Source of the DNA: Dendrolimus kikuchii
Lineage: Eukaryota; Arthropoda; Insecta; Lepidoptera; Lasiocampidae
Assembly (NCBI GenBank): GCA_019925095.2
Contig: CM034394.1
Coordinates: forward strand, 25,098,272-25,162,271
Direction of reading: 5' to 3'
Length of the DNA stretch: 64,000 bases
The notes under the pieces were generated by a model. That model did no database searches, was not told the origin of the DNA, and was given only the letters and a program-made list of their open reading frames with translations. Below are positions 53,070 through 62,370 of this stretch, piece by piece. A program made the position numbers and the translations under genes. Each line of letters opens with the position of its first letter. Position 1 is the first letter of the stretch.

Positions 53070-53840
53070 CTTTGAGATCGTGAACAGTACATCATTTTAC
53101 TTTGGTGGAGGTTGCTGCCAAAGCTTAAAACCTCCGTGTTACATTAGTAATTTCTTTCCGAGATAATCACATTGAAGCATACATACTGTACGTATCTTAT
53201 TTTAAATAGATAAAAGTATAAAAGGCAACTATATTTCATATGTATAAATCGTTTCACTCATTTAATATTATAGTAACAAACACATTCCGACCGTCCCGTT
53301 GTATCCGAATGTGACGCAACAGGAAGCTGCAATGCGGTGAGACTATGACAAATGGCGTTTGGCGCCTAATCACGTCCCACTGGTGGGCAAGTGGGTCACA
53401 ATTTCGCCACACAATCCACTTTGTTCACAGGATTAATAATTGTCAATTTATTATATATAACTGGTGCGGTTTGTCTGTCTTTTGATGTTCACAAAAGTCA
53501 AACCATATTCACTAATAAGACGATATAATTTGAAACACTTAACTGCCATTGTTTTGTTAATGATTGTTTGTTTATTTATTGTCATGTTAGGCTTTTACCT
53601 TTGTATCAAAACATGAGAAAATTGAAACAAAATTAGGTACTGTTTCCAAAAAAAAAACTTGAACAATTTTGAAATAGCATATCATTGAACTTGTTGACAT
53701 TTTTTGTGATAAGTTGTAAAATTTCTTGGGTAGCACTTGCTAGATTTTGATGTAAAAGACAATATTAGCAAATGATTTCATCACACTGATGGACTCGAGT
53801 ATCTAGGCTTTTCCACTATCTTATGTGTACTATTTTCTTA
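53070..53840. other. No recognised gene
   Basis: 53280-53430 is mixed composition; 'cgtcccactggtgggcaag' may be a degraded SINE-T1 scrap. The rest is AT-rich. Confidence 0.4.
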
Positions 53841-53841
53841 A

Positions 53842-54165
53842 GTTTTCGCAACTAGTATACCTACATAATAATACTAGGTTTTAACGGCGCGATAATTTAT
53901 TTGATTTTATTATTCCGACGTTTCGACCACTTTTCAGTAGCCGTGATCACGGAAGACAAAGATGTCAAGTGTCGATGAGTATTGTTAAAGTTTTATTTAG
54001 CCTACCGCCAACTTGTACATTTTAATTTTTGTTTGCTGTTATTTTTACACTATGGGAGCCTAATCTAATTTACCACCGCTTCGCCACGTGTTATGGCTTG
54101 AAGAGAACAAGCGGCGCAAGAAACTCTTCAGGAACATGCTTAGCTTTTATAATTTTATATGATAC
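53842..54165 (+). mobile_element. Foldback element E copy 6, single arm
   Basis: 'aagttttcgcaactagtata', 'attattccgacgtttcgacc', 'gatgtcaagtgtcgatgagt', 'tgttatggcttgaagagaac' to 'gcttttataattttatatga'. Mirror arm absent. Confidence 0.75.
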
Positions 54166-54365
54166 TAGCTGTGCCCGCGACGTCGACCGCTTGGAATTTG
54201 CTTTCAAAACCTTCCGATTTTGAAACATTCTTCATTGGTGCTCCGCTTCTATTGGTCTTAGCGTAATGATATATAGCCTATCGATAAATGGGCTATCCAA
54301 CACTGAAAGAACTTTTCAAATCAGACCAGTAGTTCCTGAGATTAGCGCGTTCAATCAAACAATAT
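54166..54365 (+). repeat. Repeat H copy 4
   Basis: 'ctagctgtgcccgcgacgtc', 'tggtgctccgcttctattgg' and 'agttcctgagattagcgcg'. 3' end short. Confidence 0.7.
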
Positions 54366-54790
54366 TAGTATATTTGGCTACAACACTAATACTTACATTT
54401 TAAATATCGCGATATCTTTTGAATGAAACGTCCGAATTGAATAATTCAAAAAGTTCTAGAAAGGTATTGAATTCGTCTAGAATATGGAGTAATTTATTTT
54501 GATAAGGATTAATAACTAAGGTACAAAATAAAGAGTTTTTGAAGCGACGGCATTTTAATTATTAAAAAATAAAAGAAAACACTTATTGTGAGATAACTAC
54601 AACAGTTAGACATATGGTTACGTGATATTTTTTGTAGACAATTATATGTTCTACAAAATGGTAGTACATTGTTTTGTTCTATAAACAATAGTTTTCGCAG
54701 CGCACGCCATGTAAGGATTTTTTCGGGTCATTTTTTTACACCTTAGGTTACATTATTGGACTTTTAATAAGGATCACAAATTTTTTTGAA
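54366..54790. other. No recognised gene
   Basis: AT-rich stretch, nothing recognised. Confidence 0.4.
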
Positions 54791-54791
54791 A

Positions 54792-54918
54792 ATATAATAT
54801 AGCCTATAGCCTTCCTCGATAAATGTACTATTCAAAATGAAAGAATTTTTCAGATCGGACCAGCGGTTCTTGAGATTAGCGCGTTTAAACAAACAAACTC
54901 TTCAGCTTTATAATATTA
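54792..54918 (+). repeat. Repeat H copy 5, split by LINE-A copy 22
   Basis: 'atatagcctatagccttcct' through 'ttcagctttataatatta'; the last bases 'tttataatattagtatagat' continue beyond the LINE at 55402. This places LINE-A copy 22 in the terminal 20 bp of repeat H. Confidence 0.7.
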
Positions 54919-55413
54919 CATACATACATACATACATAACTTCACGCCAGTTCCCTTGCGGGGTAGGCACGAACAACAGAGCGCCATTTAGGCTTATTCT
55001 TACATACCTCACTTGCTTCTTTGACACTCATAACTCTTGTCATGCACGCTCGTCTGTTCTTAAGGCTCCTGACATCACCTTCTGCTAGTACACGATCAAT
55101 TTGATCATGGAAGGTGTGTCGTGGCCTTCCACGACTTCTGCATCCATCCACTTTTGCATTGTATATCTGTTTATTCATTCTTTCATCATGCATTCTTTCC
55201 ACATGCCCGAACCACCGGAGCATTCCTTTCCTTACCTTCACCCCGACACTCTCTTTCAGACCAACTCTCTTTCTTACTTCGGTATTACGAACGCGGTCCG
55301 CAAGCGTCACTCCGCAGATTTTGCGCAGTGCTCGCATCTCGACCGCGTTTACTCTACTTTCATGCTCTTTCTTCCATACCCAACTCTCGCTTCCATACGT
55401 GTTTATAATATTA
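54907..55413 (-). mobile_element. LINE-A copy 22 with 12-bp TSD, longest open 3' ORF
   Basis: Minus-strand fragment (54919-55401). The target-site duplication tttataatatta is exact at 54907-54918 and 55402-55413. From TYGSESWVWKKEHESRV to the stop the family ORF is uninterrupted for about 150 codons: MRALRKICGVTLADRVRN, RKGMLRWFGHVERMHDER, QIYNAKVDGCRSRGRPRHTF, then SLKNRRACMTRVM and a C-terminal VRAYPARELA. This region is the post-polymerase tail of an endonuclease/reverse transcriptase type LINE. The stop (in 'ggcgtga') is followed by only about four bases before the TATG tail. The best reference copy for the family 3' end here. Confidence 0.94.
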
Positions 55414-55805
55414 GTATAGATTAAAATGGTTGGGAGGTAAAATACCATTAGAACCCAGTAAATTAAATCGAGTTGGTTCGATTAAAAGCAATATAGAACA
55501 GTCTAGAACAGTTCAGAGGGATATCGTACTCATAACCAGGATCGGGTAATAACGTCTTAACTGTAATGGGAATGACATAACGATAGAAATTCAAGGCAGT
55601 TAGAGGCATCCGTCGCGAAATTAGCCCCTATTACCGATAAAGGGAAGGCAATTGCAAGTTCTTTATATGTCACGGCTATTATTTTGCTATTTTATTGAGT
55701 TTACAATTTTTTGAAGAACAATTATTGGTTGTTTTAGATGTCTACTTTGACGAATAAAATTACCGATCTGTACAGACTAGTAGTCGCCTGGTCGAATTTT
55801 TTTTA

Positions 55806-56117
55806 TATTTTTATTGCAGGAGTTCAGCTTACAGTTAGACGACCCACTTGATGGTAAGCGGTTACCATCGCCTATGGACATTTGTAACACCAAAGGTGCT
55901 ACAAATGCGCTGCTGTTCTCTTAAGGGAGACTGGAACCTGGTCACTAATGCCGGAACACAACTCAAGGTTGTTATGGCGACATACTTTAGACCAGGGGTG
56001 GTAGCCATCCAGTCGGGCAAATGCCCTACCACCTGGCTGTGGGTTGTTTGGTCGCCTCTTACGACAGGCCGCCCGGCCGCAGGATATTTTATTCTTTCTC
56101 CGTTTCTGCACGGATAA
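55806..56117 (-). mobile_element. Retroposon C copy 19, full length
   Basis: From 'ttttattgcaggagttcagc' to 'ctccgtttctgcacggataa'. It lies just left of the split repeat P that hosts the BEL/Pao element. Confidence 0.9.
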
Positions 56118-56130
56118 AAATTCCACCATA

Positions 56131-56265
56131 ATAATTAGTGTCAAAGACTATATATACTTCTATAATCACAGATTTCGCCAAGGCTACACTTTTACTTTGA
56201 CTTTAACAATAAACAAAAGAGTATATATGCGTATGTGTATGTCAAATACATGGTAGTGTGTGTAA
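56131..56265 (-). repeat. Repeat P copy 4, left part
   Basis: Inverse of 779-915: 'cacagatttcgccaaggcta', 'acaataaacaaaagagtata', 'caaatacatggtagtgtgtg'. It stops abruptly at gtgtgtaa, where the BEL/Pao 5' LTR begins. Confidence 0.8.
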
Positions 56266-56521
56266 TCGTAAAAACATTCACGCATCGCGCGCGCATTTGA
56301 GATATCCACCCAATTGCAATACTAACCGGGTTCCAAGAGCTTGGTGATAAGTGGCAAGTGAATCTAGTTGTGAAGCGGGAGATATATAACAAGAGAACAC
56401 GCACTGCTGCTCCTGTATCGCAGACGCTCCGGTTACTCAGCTCATATTATTACGGGTGAGTCCATTTATCTCCATTCCCTCTTACCCTTGCACCCTTGAA
56501 ATCTGGCAATCGGCCAGATCA
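56266..56521 (+). repeat. 5' LTR of BEL/Pao, truncated at its start
   Basis: 256 bp identical to 62451-62706. It ends in ...gatca, two bases before the primer binding site. It does not begin with TG, whereas the 3' LTR plausibly starts at TGTTCAACC (62371), so about 80 bp of U3 appear lost. TATATAA at 56383-56389 could still serve as a core promoter. Confidence 0.9.
56383..56389 (+). promoter_or_regulatory. TATA-like element in 5' LTR
   Basis: tatataa, in the retained part of the LTR, with CTCAG-like and pyrimidine-rich sequence 30-70 bp downstream. Position is compatible with an LTR promoter. No experimental support. Confidence 0.45.
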
Positions 56522-56523
56522 TA

Positions 56524-56541
56524 TGGTCCTTCGAGCCGGAT
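56524..56541 (+). other. Primer binding site, tRNA-Tyr
   Basis: tggtccttcgagccggat, complementary over 18 bases to the 3' end of insect tRNA-Tyr as I know it (acceptor strand ucgaagg, discriminator A, CCA). It starts two bases after the LTR end, the normal distance. Confidence 0.88.
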
Positions 56542-57107
56542 ATTCCAACTGGCGACCTATTTATACAGTCTGCAACAACCGTATTTTGCCATTTTATGGT
56601 TAATTCAAACCAAATTGTAAATTTTCGCATACCTAAAAAGTTAAATAAACAATCATTATCAATCTGCCCATTTACCCGTTTTCTGCCCTTGTTTTTTCTT
56701 TTTTGTTTTCTTATAAACATATTACTTCTGCCCTTATATATTTGAATACCCATTCCACATTCCTCAGATAATTACGCAAATTGCTACACGATAACTATTT
56801 TTTGGTACGTAGGTAGGTTAATATAACCTCGAGTACGTATTCTGTACTTTATTCAGCACACCTATTCTCGAATACTTGCACTAAACGTGATATCGGATCG
56901 ATATAATAATATTGAATATTATATTCGTTTCACTCGGTGTGGTTAGCTTGCCGTGCAACTTTTATAGCTTATATATAGCTTCGTGTTTATTAAGACTCAG
57001 CGCACACGACAGTTTGATATATATTTTTTTTCCTAATCATTTTTATTTATTTCGTATTTCTTACGTTTCTCTGGCTGCTTTCTTGCGTGTTCTTTATTAG
57101 CATTAGT

Positions 57108-57169
57108 AAAAAAAAAAAAAAAAAGAAAAAAAAAAAAAAAAAAAAAAAAATTTTTTTTTTTTTTTTTTT
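57108..57169. repeat. A17-G-A25-T19 tract in the BEL/Pao leader
   Basis: Seventeen A, one G, twenty-five A, then nineteen T. It is a potential perfect hairpin of about 19 bp directly 40 bp upstream of the gag ATG. An apparent start at 57087 that reads poly-Lys and poly-Phe through this tract is spurious. Confidence 0.93.
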
Positions 57170-57209
57170 CGTTTGCTTTTCCTTTTCTTATTGTGCACTT
57201 CTCATCGTC

Positions 57210-58694
57210 ATGCCTACCAAATCGCAATCTGCCATCTTTATGCAAACCCATAAGTACATAACTTTCCTATTAGAGATAGCTAACCTTATATTAAAAGGAG
57301 ACAAAAAGTATAGTGTAAACGATTTCATAGGGCGCTTTACAAAATTGGACGATATAAAGGGCAAGTTGGATACAGTATATTATGAGATCTTGGACTCTAA
57401 AGACCTTGACGACAAAGTGGAAAAATGGTACTTTGACTACTACACCTCGGCTATAGAAGCATATGAAAAAATTTTGGTGGCAAACATCACCATCAGCTCA
57501 AGCATCAAACCAAGCTCGCCCACATTCTCCACGTCTACTGTTCTGCCCAAAATAGATCTACCCAAATTTTCTTCCAAGCTTGAGGATTGGCCATCTTTCA
57601 TAACAATTTTCAAAAGCCTTACGGACACTGCCGGTAATTTGTCAGGTGCAGTTAAATTACACTATTTATTTTCTTGCCTCTCCGGAGAAGCTCTCAGTAT
57701 GGTATCACACCTCAAGGTTACCGATGAGAACTACGATGTAGCGATGACAACACTTGCCAATCGCTACGAAAATCGCCGAGTTCTCATTGATAGGTTTATA
57801 GATATGATACTAGAGTTACCCCACATCACCACCCGCTCACAAATCAGACAGTTATTTTTAGCCCCTCTTATTTCAACCCAATCGGCGCTTAAAAACCTAA
57901 ACTTACCACTACATGACTCAGACTACGTCCTAGTGTCAATAGTAGTGCGGAAGTTAAAGGGCGAGCTTCGCACATTATTTGAACGAACGCATGGGTCTTC
58001 AGACACTCTGCCCACCTTAAAGGATGTAATCACATTCTTAGAAGACCATGCACGTTGCACAGAAACTGAGACATATAACCCACCCCCCCCTCCCCTCAGC
58101 CCGACATACAGACAAACTGAACGTGCTTCTCCCTCAGCACGGTACCAACCACGCGCTTCTGCACCCAGACCAGAAATTCGGCACGTTCGTTTTCAGCCCA
58201 CTACTTCCGTCCGCCCACCTTTAACGCGCCCTGCATATCCTCTACAAAGTCAAGCGTACCCTGTACAGTACGCTCAAGGATACCCACAGTCTACACAATA
58301 TTTCGAGCCCATAGCACAAGATTCCGCCCACCCACCAGCACCGACCAATAATTATTACTGCCCTTGGTGTCACGTTAGAGGACACAGGTTGCTGAACTGC
58401 GGTGAATACCTAAGACAGCCTACGCAAGGGCGCTGGGATTTTATCCAAGCTCATGAACGGTGCCGTAAGTGTCTAGGACCCCATTACTCTGACGAGTGCA
58501 GATCCACAGGACGGTGTAGAGAATGTGATAGCGAGAAACACCATACCACCTTACATCGCAGTGGCTTTGAATCACCCACATATGACAATTCTCACCTCTT
58601 GCCCCCACAACTAAGAGGACAAGAACACACCCGCCCAACCACGGAATCAAGAAACTCTTCTCGTCGTAATTCACCTATTAATTCACAACAATGA
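57210..58694 (+). CDS. gag: BEL/Pao Gag (capsid-nucleocapsid)
   Basis: 494 codons from the ATG at 57210, chosen because it follows the homopolymer tract and begins a normal sequence (MPTKSQS). Gag is the structural protein of the cytoplasmic particle and binds element RNA. Residues 112-130 (VLPKIDLPKFSSKLEDWPSF) are the hallmark of the BEL/Pao Gag domain. A Pro/Gln-rich linker follows (about residues 290-380). Three Cys/His knuckles follow at 384-452: CPWCHVRGHRLLNC, CRKCLGPHYSDEC, and CRECDSEKHHTTLH (the last ends His rather than Cys). The ORF ends at a UGA (58692-58694). Pol continues in the same frame, so Gag-Pol could arise by readthrough. The coding sequence looks undamaged. A leader reading frame beginning at 57087 was rejected. 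Confidence 0.9.
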   Translation: MPTKSQSAIFMQTHKYITFLLEIANLILKGDKKYSVNDFIGRFTKLDDIKGKLDTVYYEILDSKDLDDKVEKWYFDYYTSAIEAYEKILVANITISSSIKPSSPTFSTSTVLPKIDLPKFSSKLEDWPSFITIFKSLTDTAGNLSGAVKLHYLFSCLSGEALSMVSHLKVTDENYDVAMTTLANRYENRRVLIDRFIDMILELPHITTRSQIRQLFLAPLISTQSALKNLNLPLHDSDYVLVSIVVRKLKGELRTLFERTHGSSDTLPTLKDVITFLEDHARCTETETYNPPPPPLSPTYRQTERASPSARYQPRASAPRPEIRHVRFQPTTSVRPPLTRPAYPLQSQAYPVQYAQGYPQSTQYFEPIAQDSAHPPAPTNNYYCPWCHVRGHRLLNCGEYLRQPTQGRWDFIQAHERCRKCLGPHYSDECRSTGRCRECDSEKHHTTLHRSGFESPTYDNSHLLPPQLRGQEHTRPTTESRNSSRRNSPINSQQ

Positions 58695-58697
58695 CTA
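58692..58697 (+). promoter_or_regulatory. Leaky-stop context UGA-CUA between gag and pol
   Basis: The codons are CAA-UGA-CUA. UGA followed by CUA is an established stimulator of stop-codon readthrough in several viral and cellular genes. The frame stays open on both sides, with no other stop from gag to 61463. Alternatively it is a simple nonsense mutation in a once continuous gag-pol ORF, as many BEL/Pao elements have. Confidence 0.55.
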
Positions 58698-61463
58698 CCT
58701 GCTACTCACTTACACAATACTACACTACACCCACCCATACCATCGCTACAATATACACCATCCACTACATCACGTAAACAAAATAAATCCCAGTTTCATA
58801 CTCAGCACTATGATAATAAAGTTTATCATAATAATCACTTGCCCGGCAGCCCTGTTACTTCCTCTGATAAAGCTAACCAAAATGACAGTCATATTTCAGC
58901 ACATACTCAGCACATTACAGTACACGATCCACCAGTTTTATTACCCACTGTGTCCCTAGAACTAGCAGACAACGCTGGAGAATTTCATAAGGCAAGAGCA
59001 TTATTAGACAGCGGTTCCATGCTAACCTTGTTAACTAAAACTATGACACAAAAATTACGTTTGCCTGTCGAGCACACAGAACTAAAAATTACAGGAGTCG
59101 GTAATCAGCAGACTCAAAACTCTAGTTCTTCAACTACCATCACATTCCGCCCTATTCACACCGAAGTCCCAGTAATTAGCGCAAAGGCATACATTCTACC
59201 AGATTTGACAGGTCTTTTACCATTAACAATGTTACCTGACGTTGTTCCACTCCTCGACTCGACACAGCTTCCCCTAGCAGACTCGTCTTATCGTTTTCCA
59301 GCCGCTATTGACTTGATTATGGGTTCTGATGTCTTGGGCCAAATTTTGGATGGTAACAAAATTTTTTTGGGCCCCGGCAGGCCAATAGCCTTCGGCACGA
59401 TCTTCAATTTCGCTCTTTTAGGTCCTATCAATCCAAACTACACAAAGCCTGAGCCTCAAGTTAATTCAGCACTAGTAAATATTGACTGTTTACAACCCCA
59501 ACACTCAAATAAAGAAATACACTCCGCTCTGGAGAGATTCTGGGAAGTCGAAGAAGTGCAATCAAAGGACAACTCAACCTCTGACGAGTGTGAGGAGAAC
59601 TTTCGTTCTACCACCACACGTGATCCCACAGGGCGATACATAGTATCCCTTCCCTTTCTTACAAAGGCACCTAAGCTCGGTGCAACCCACGCTATTGCAC
59701 TACGACGATTCCTTAATTTGGAGCGCAAACTCCAAAGAGATCCTACCCTCCGCTCAAAATATATCGACTTCATGAAGGAATACATTGACATGGGCCACAT
59801 GGCTCTTTGTCACCCCAGCACATTTAAAGGAAAAGACCATTTTTACGTCCCGCATCATGGCATCTTCAAAGCCAACTCTGAAAAACTTCGCACGGTTTTT
59901 GATGGCAGCTGTAAGAGCTCTAATGGTGTCAGTCTTAATGACTGTCTGCACACTGGCCCACCGCTCCAACGTGATATTACTGACATCATTCTAAATTTTC
60001 GTACTCACAAAGTGGTCTTTAGTACAGACATCCAGATGATGTTTAGAAATATACTAGTTCACCCAGACCACAGACGGTTCCAACTCATTCTATGGCGCTC
60101 TTCTCCAGATCAACCTCTGCTCACTTACGCCCTGTCCACTGTCACGTATGGCCTACGACCCAGCCCCTTCCTCGCCAATCGATCTATTATACAGCTGGTC
60201 ACTGATGAAGGTCACCGTTTTCCCCAGGCTGCACAGGTTCTTACGCACTCCATATTCGTGGATGACATTCTGACTGGGCATGATTCAGTTGACAAGGCAA
60301 TAGCTCTGCAGACTGAACTCATTGAGTTACTAGCCCTAGGGGGATTTCATTTGCGAAAGTGGACCTCAAACTCTCGTCAGCTTTTAGAACGCTTCCCGGA
60401 TGATCAATGTGACATACCCAAGGATTTTGATGTTGTACCCGACTCCAATGCAATCAAGGTACTTGGTATGCAATGGATACCCCAAACGGACGAATTTACA
60501 TATCACATTTCGGTACCTACACTGGAAAAATTTACCAAAAGGTCAATACTCAGTACCATCGCTCGTTTATACGATCCTAGTGGATGGATCAGCCCAGTTA
60601 TTTTCCGCGCAAAACTGCTCATTCAGCACCTATGGACTCTAAAGTTAGACTGGGATGAATCGGCTCCCAATGATGTCACATTTCAATTTCAGCACATTTT
60701 TGAAGACTTACCTCTACTCTCTGCTCTTCGACTCCCCAGAACAATTTGCACCAGCAAAGATTCCACCTACACCCTACACGGTTTTGCCGATGCATCCGAA
60801 TCCGGATATGCAGCCGCAGTCTATCTTCATGAAACGAATATCACGGGTCAGGTACACGTCAGACTACTTGTTTCTAAATCCAAGGTAGCCCCCATTAAAA
60901 CCCGACAGACTATACCAAAGCTGGAACTTTCAGCTGCACACCTCACTTCGCTGCTCATTTCTCGCGTCTCTGTTCAACTTTCTGCCCACATTACCATTCA
61001 GCGACACTTTTGTTGGTCAGACAGTACTATCGTACTCGCCTGGCTTAAAACTCCTTCTCAATCCCTACAGGTCTTTGAGGCCAATCGAGTCTCTGCCATT
61101 GCAGCCAATCCATGTAACCCTACTTGGAGACATGTACCCTCAGCTCTTAACCCTGCCGACTGTGCTAGCAGGGGAATATCAGCACAGGAACTCTTAGCCT
61201 ATGACCTATGGTGGTCGCCTACTTGGCTCAAGGCCCCACCTGATACCTGGCCCACGATGCCCCCTGCTTTGGGTCATCACGTACTGCCTGGTCTAAAACC
61301 CATGGAAGGCGAGTCATTCGTCACCGTGTCTTTAAATGTGTACGCTGTTTTAGGCATCGAGCTCAGCCGAATCCCCCTTTTATGGCCGACCTACCGGCTG
61401 ATCGAGTCAGCCCACAACCGGTGTTTAGTCAAGTGTCCACGGATTTTGCCGGACCATTCCTAA
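58695..61463 (+). CDS. pol: BEL/Pao Pol: protease, reverse transcriptase, RNase H
   Basis: Open in the gag frame from the codon after the UGA. No ATG begins it, so a separate start is unlikely. The retropepsin-like protease has ALLDSGSMLT with catalytic Asp at 59007. The reverse transcriptase shows motif A STDIQMMF (Asp codon 60027) and FVDD at 60255-60266, replacing the common YVDD. RNase H follows, with FADASE (Asp 60789), KLELSAA, CWSDSTIVL and NPADCASRG, so its four acidic positions are present. The products would process Gag, copy the RNA and remove it from the hybrid. After WWSPTWLK the sequence enters a non-homologous 60-codon tail ending at 61463. This is the wrong-frame reading beyond a deletion junction near 61244-61310. 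Not complete: integrase is out of frame. Confidence 0.88.
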   Translation, partial: LPATHLHNTTLHPPIPSLQYTPSTTSRKQNKSQFHTQHYDNKVYHNNHLPGSPVTSSDKANQNDSHISAHTQHITVHDPPVLLPTVSLELADNAGEFHKARALLDSGSMLTLLTKTMTQKLRLPVEHTELKITGVGNQQTQNSSSSTTITFRPIHTEVPVISAKAYILPDLTGLLPLTMLPDVVPLLDSTQLPLADSSYRFPAAIDLIMGSDVLGQILDGNKIFLGPGRPIAFGTIFNFALLGPINPNYTKPEPQVNSALVNIDCLQPQHSNKEIHSALERFWEVEEVQSKDNSTSDECEENFRSTTTRDPTGRYIVSLPFLTKAPKLGATHAIALRRFLNLERKLQRDPTLRSKYIDFMKEYIDMGHMALCHPSTFKGKDHFYVPHHGIFKANSEKLRTVFDGSCKSSNGVSLNDCLHTGPPLQRDITDIILNFRTHKVVFSTDIQMMFRNILVHPDHRRFQLILWRSSPDQPLLTYALSTVTYGLRPSPFLANRSIIQLVTDEGHRFPQAAQVLTHSIFVDDILTGHDSVDKAIALQTELIELLALGGFHLRKWTSNSRQLLERFPDDQCDIPKDFDVVPDSNAIKVLGMQWIPQTDEFTYHISVPTLEKFTKRSILSTIARLYDPSGWISPVIFRAKLLIQHLWTLKLDWDESAPNDVTFQFQHIFEDLPLLSALRLPRTICTSKDSTYTLHGFADASESGYAAAVYLHETNITGQVHVRLLVSKSKVAPIKTRQTIPKLELSAAHLTSLLISRVSVQLSAHITIQRHFCWSDSTIVLAWLKTPSQSLQVFEANRVSAIAANPCNPTWRHVPSALNPADCASRGISAQELLAYDLWWSPTWLKAPPDTWPTMPPALGHHVLPGLKPMEGESFVTVSLNVYAVLGIELSRIPLLWPTYRLIESAHNRCLVKCPRILPDHS

Positions 61464-62344
61464 TTAAATCAAGTACTCTACGCAATGCCAAACTTCTCAA
61501 AGGCTACTTTTGTGTTTTCGTTTGTCTCGCCACCAAGGCAGTGCACTTAGAGGCTGTCTCGGAACTTTCTACGGACGCCTTTTTTGCGGCATTGCAAAGG
61601 TTCGTTAGTCGGCGCGGAATCCCTACCCTAATTCGCTCTGATTGCGGTACAAACTATGTCGGCGCAAGAAATCAGCTAATAGAAGTACAAAACTTCTTAA
61701 AGGCCAATGATGATAGAATTACGCACAAGCTAGCCACACAGCAGATCACATGGTTGCTCAATCCGCCCTCAGCTCCTTCTTTTGGCGGTCTGCACGAGGC
61801 AGCCGTGAAATCTACTAAGCAATTACTCTATCGCGTATTAGGTGAGCAGCATCTGACCTTTGAAGAATTTTCTACACTCTTAGCCCGTATTGAGGCCGTT
61901 CTCAACTCTCGACCACTCTGCCCTCTGTCTTCAGACCCTACAGACTTCGAAGTCCTAACCGCTGGTCATTTCCTTATAGGTCGCCCACTTACCGCATTAC
62001 CCGAACATTCCCATGAATCCTCTCCTCCATCAACCCTACGACGTTTTCGCTTAGTGCAAGCGTTGGCTCAGCGATTTTGGACCTTGTGGTCGAAATCCTA
62101 CCTGCACACTCTCCAATCCCGATCTAAATGGACTACGGAAACCAGTCGACCCAAGATTGGTGAGCTGGTACTCATAAAGGAGGATAATCTTCCCAGACTC
62201 CAGTGGAAGATGGGAAGAATAAAGAAGATTCTGCCCGGAAGGGATGACGTCGTCCGAGTCGTAGAACTCAGCACCAAGGATGGCAGCTTAACGAGACCAG
62301 TCACAAAGATTGCTCGTCTTCCCCTCGACGACAACAGCACTTAG
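61382..62344 (+). pseudogene. pol: BEL/Pao integrase core and C-terminal domain, displaced frame
   Basis: A different frame from RNase H (open from 61244; recognisable homology from about 61304, GRRVIRHRVFKCVRC). The integrase catalytic triad is present: Asp at 61442 (STDFAGPF), Asp at 61640 (LIRSDCGTN) and Glu at 61796 (GGLHEAAVK), with 51 residues between the second and third, normal for this family. A Trp-rich C-terminal domain with LVLIKEDNLPRLQWKMG follows, ending at the stop 62342-62344. The N-terminal zinc-binding domain is reduced to its Cys-x2-Cys half. The two His and roughly 200 preceding residues expected between RNase H and here are gone. The integrase would join cDNA to chromosomal DNA. 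As it stands it could be made only by frameshifting or supplied by another copy. The ATG at 61382 is internal, not a proven start. Confidence 0.85.
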
Positions 62345-62370
62345 TCAGCACTATAAAAGCCGTCACAGGA

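Noticed and set aside
57087..57209. Gag start at 57087, giving a poly-Lys then poly-Phe N-terminus
   Set aside because: It reads through the A17-G-A25-T19 tract. The ATG at 57210 starts normal protein sequence.
58839..58841. Independent pol start at 58839
   Set aside because: The codon is TTG, not ATG, and the frame is already open from the gag UGA.
62350..62362. TATAAAAG after the pol stop as a promoter
   Set aside because: It lies before the inferred LTR start, so it would not be duplicated into the 5' LTR; no gene lies in position to use it.
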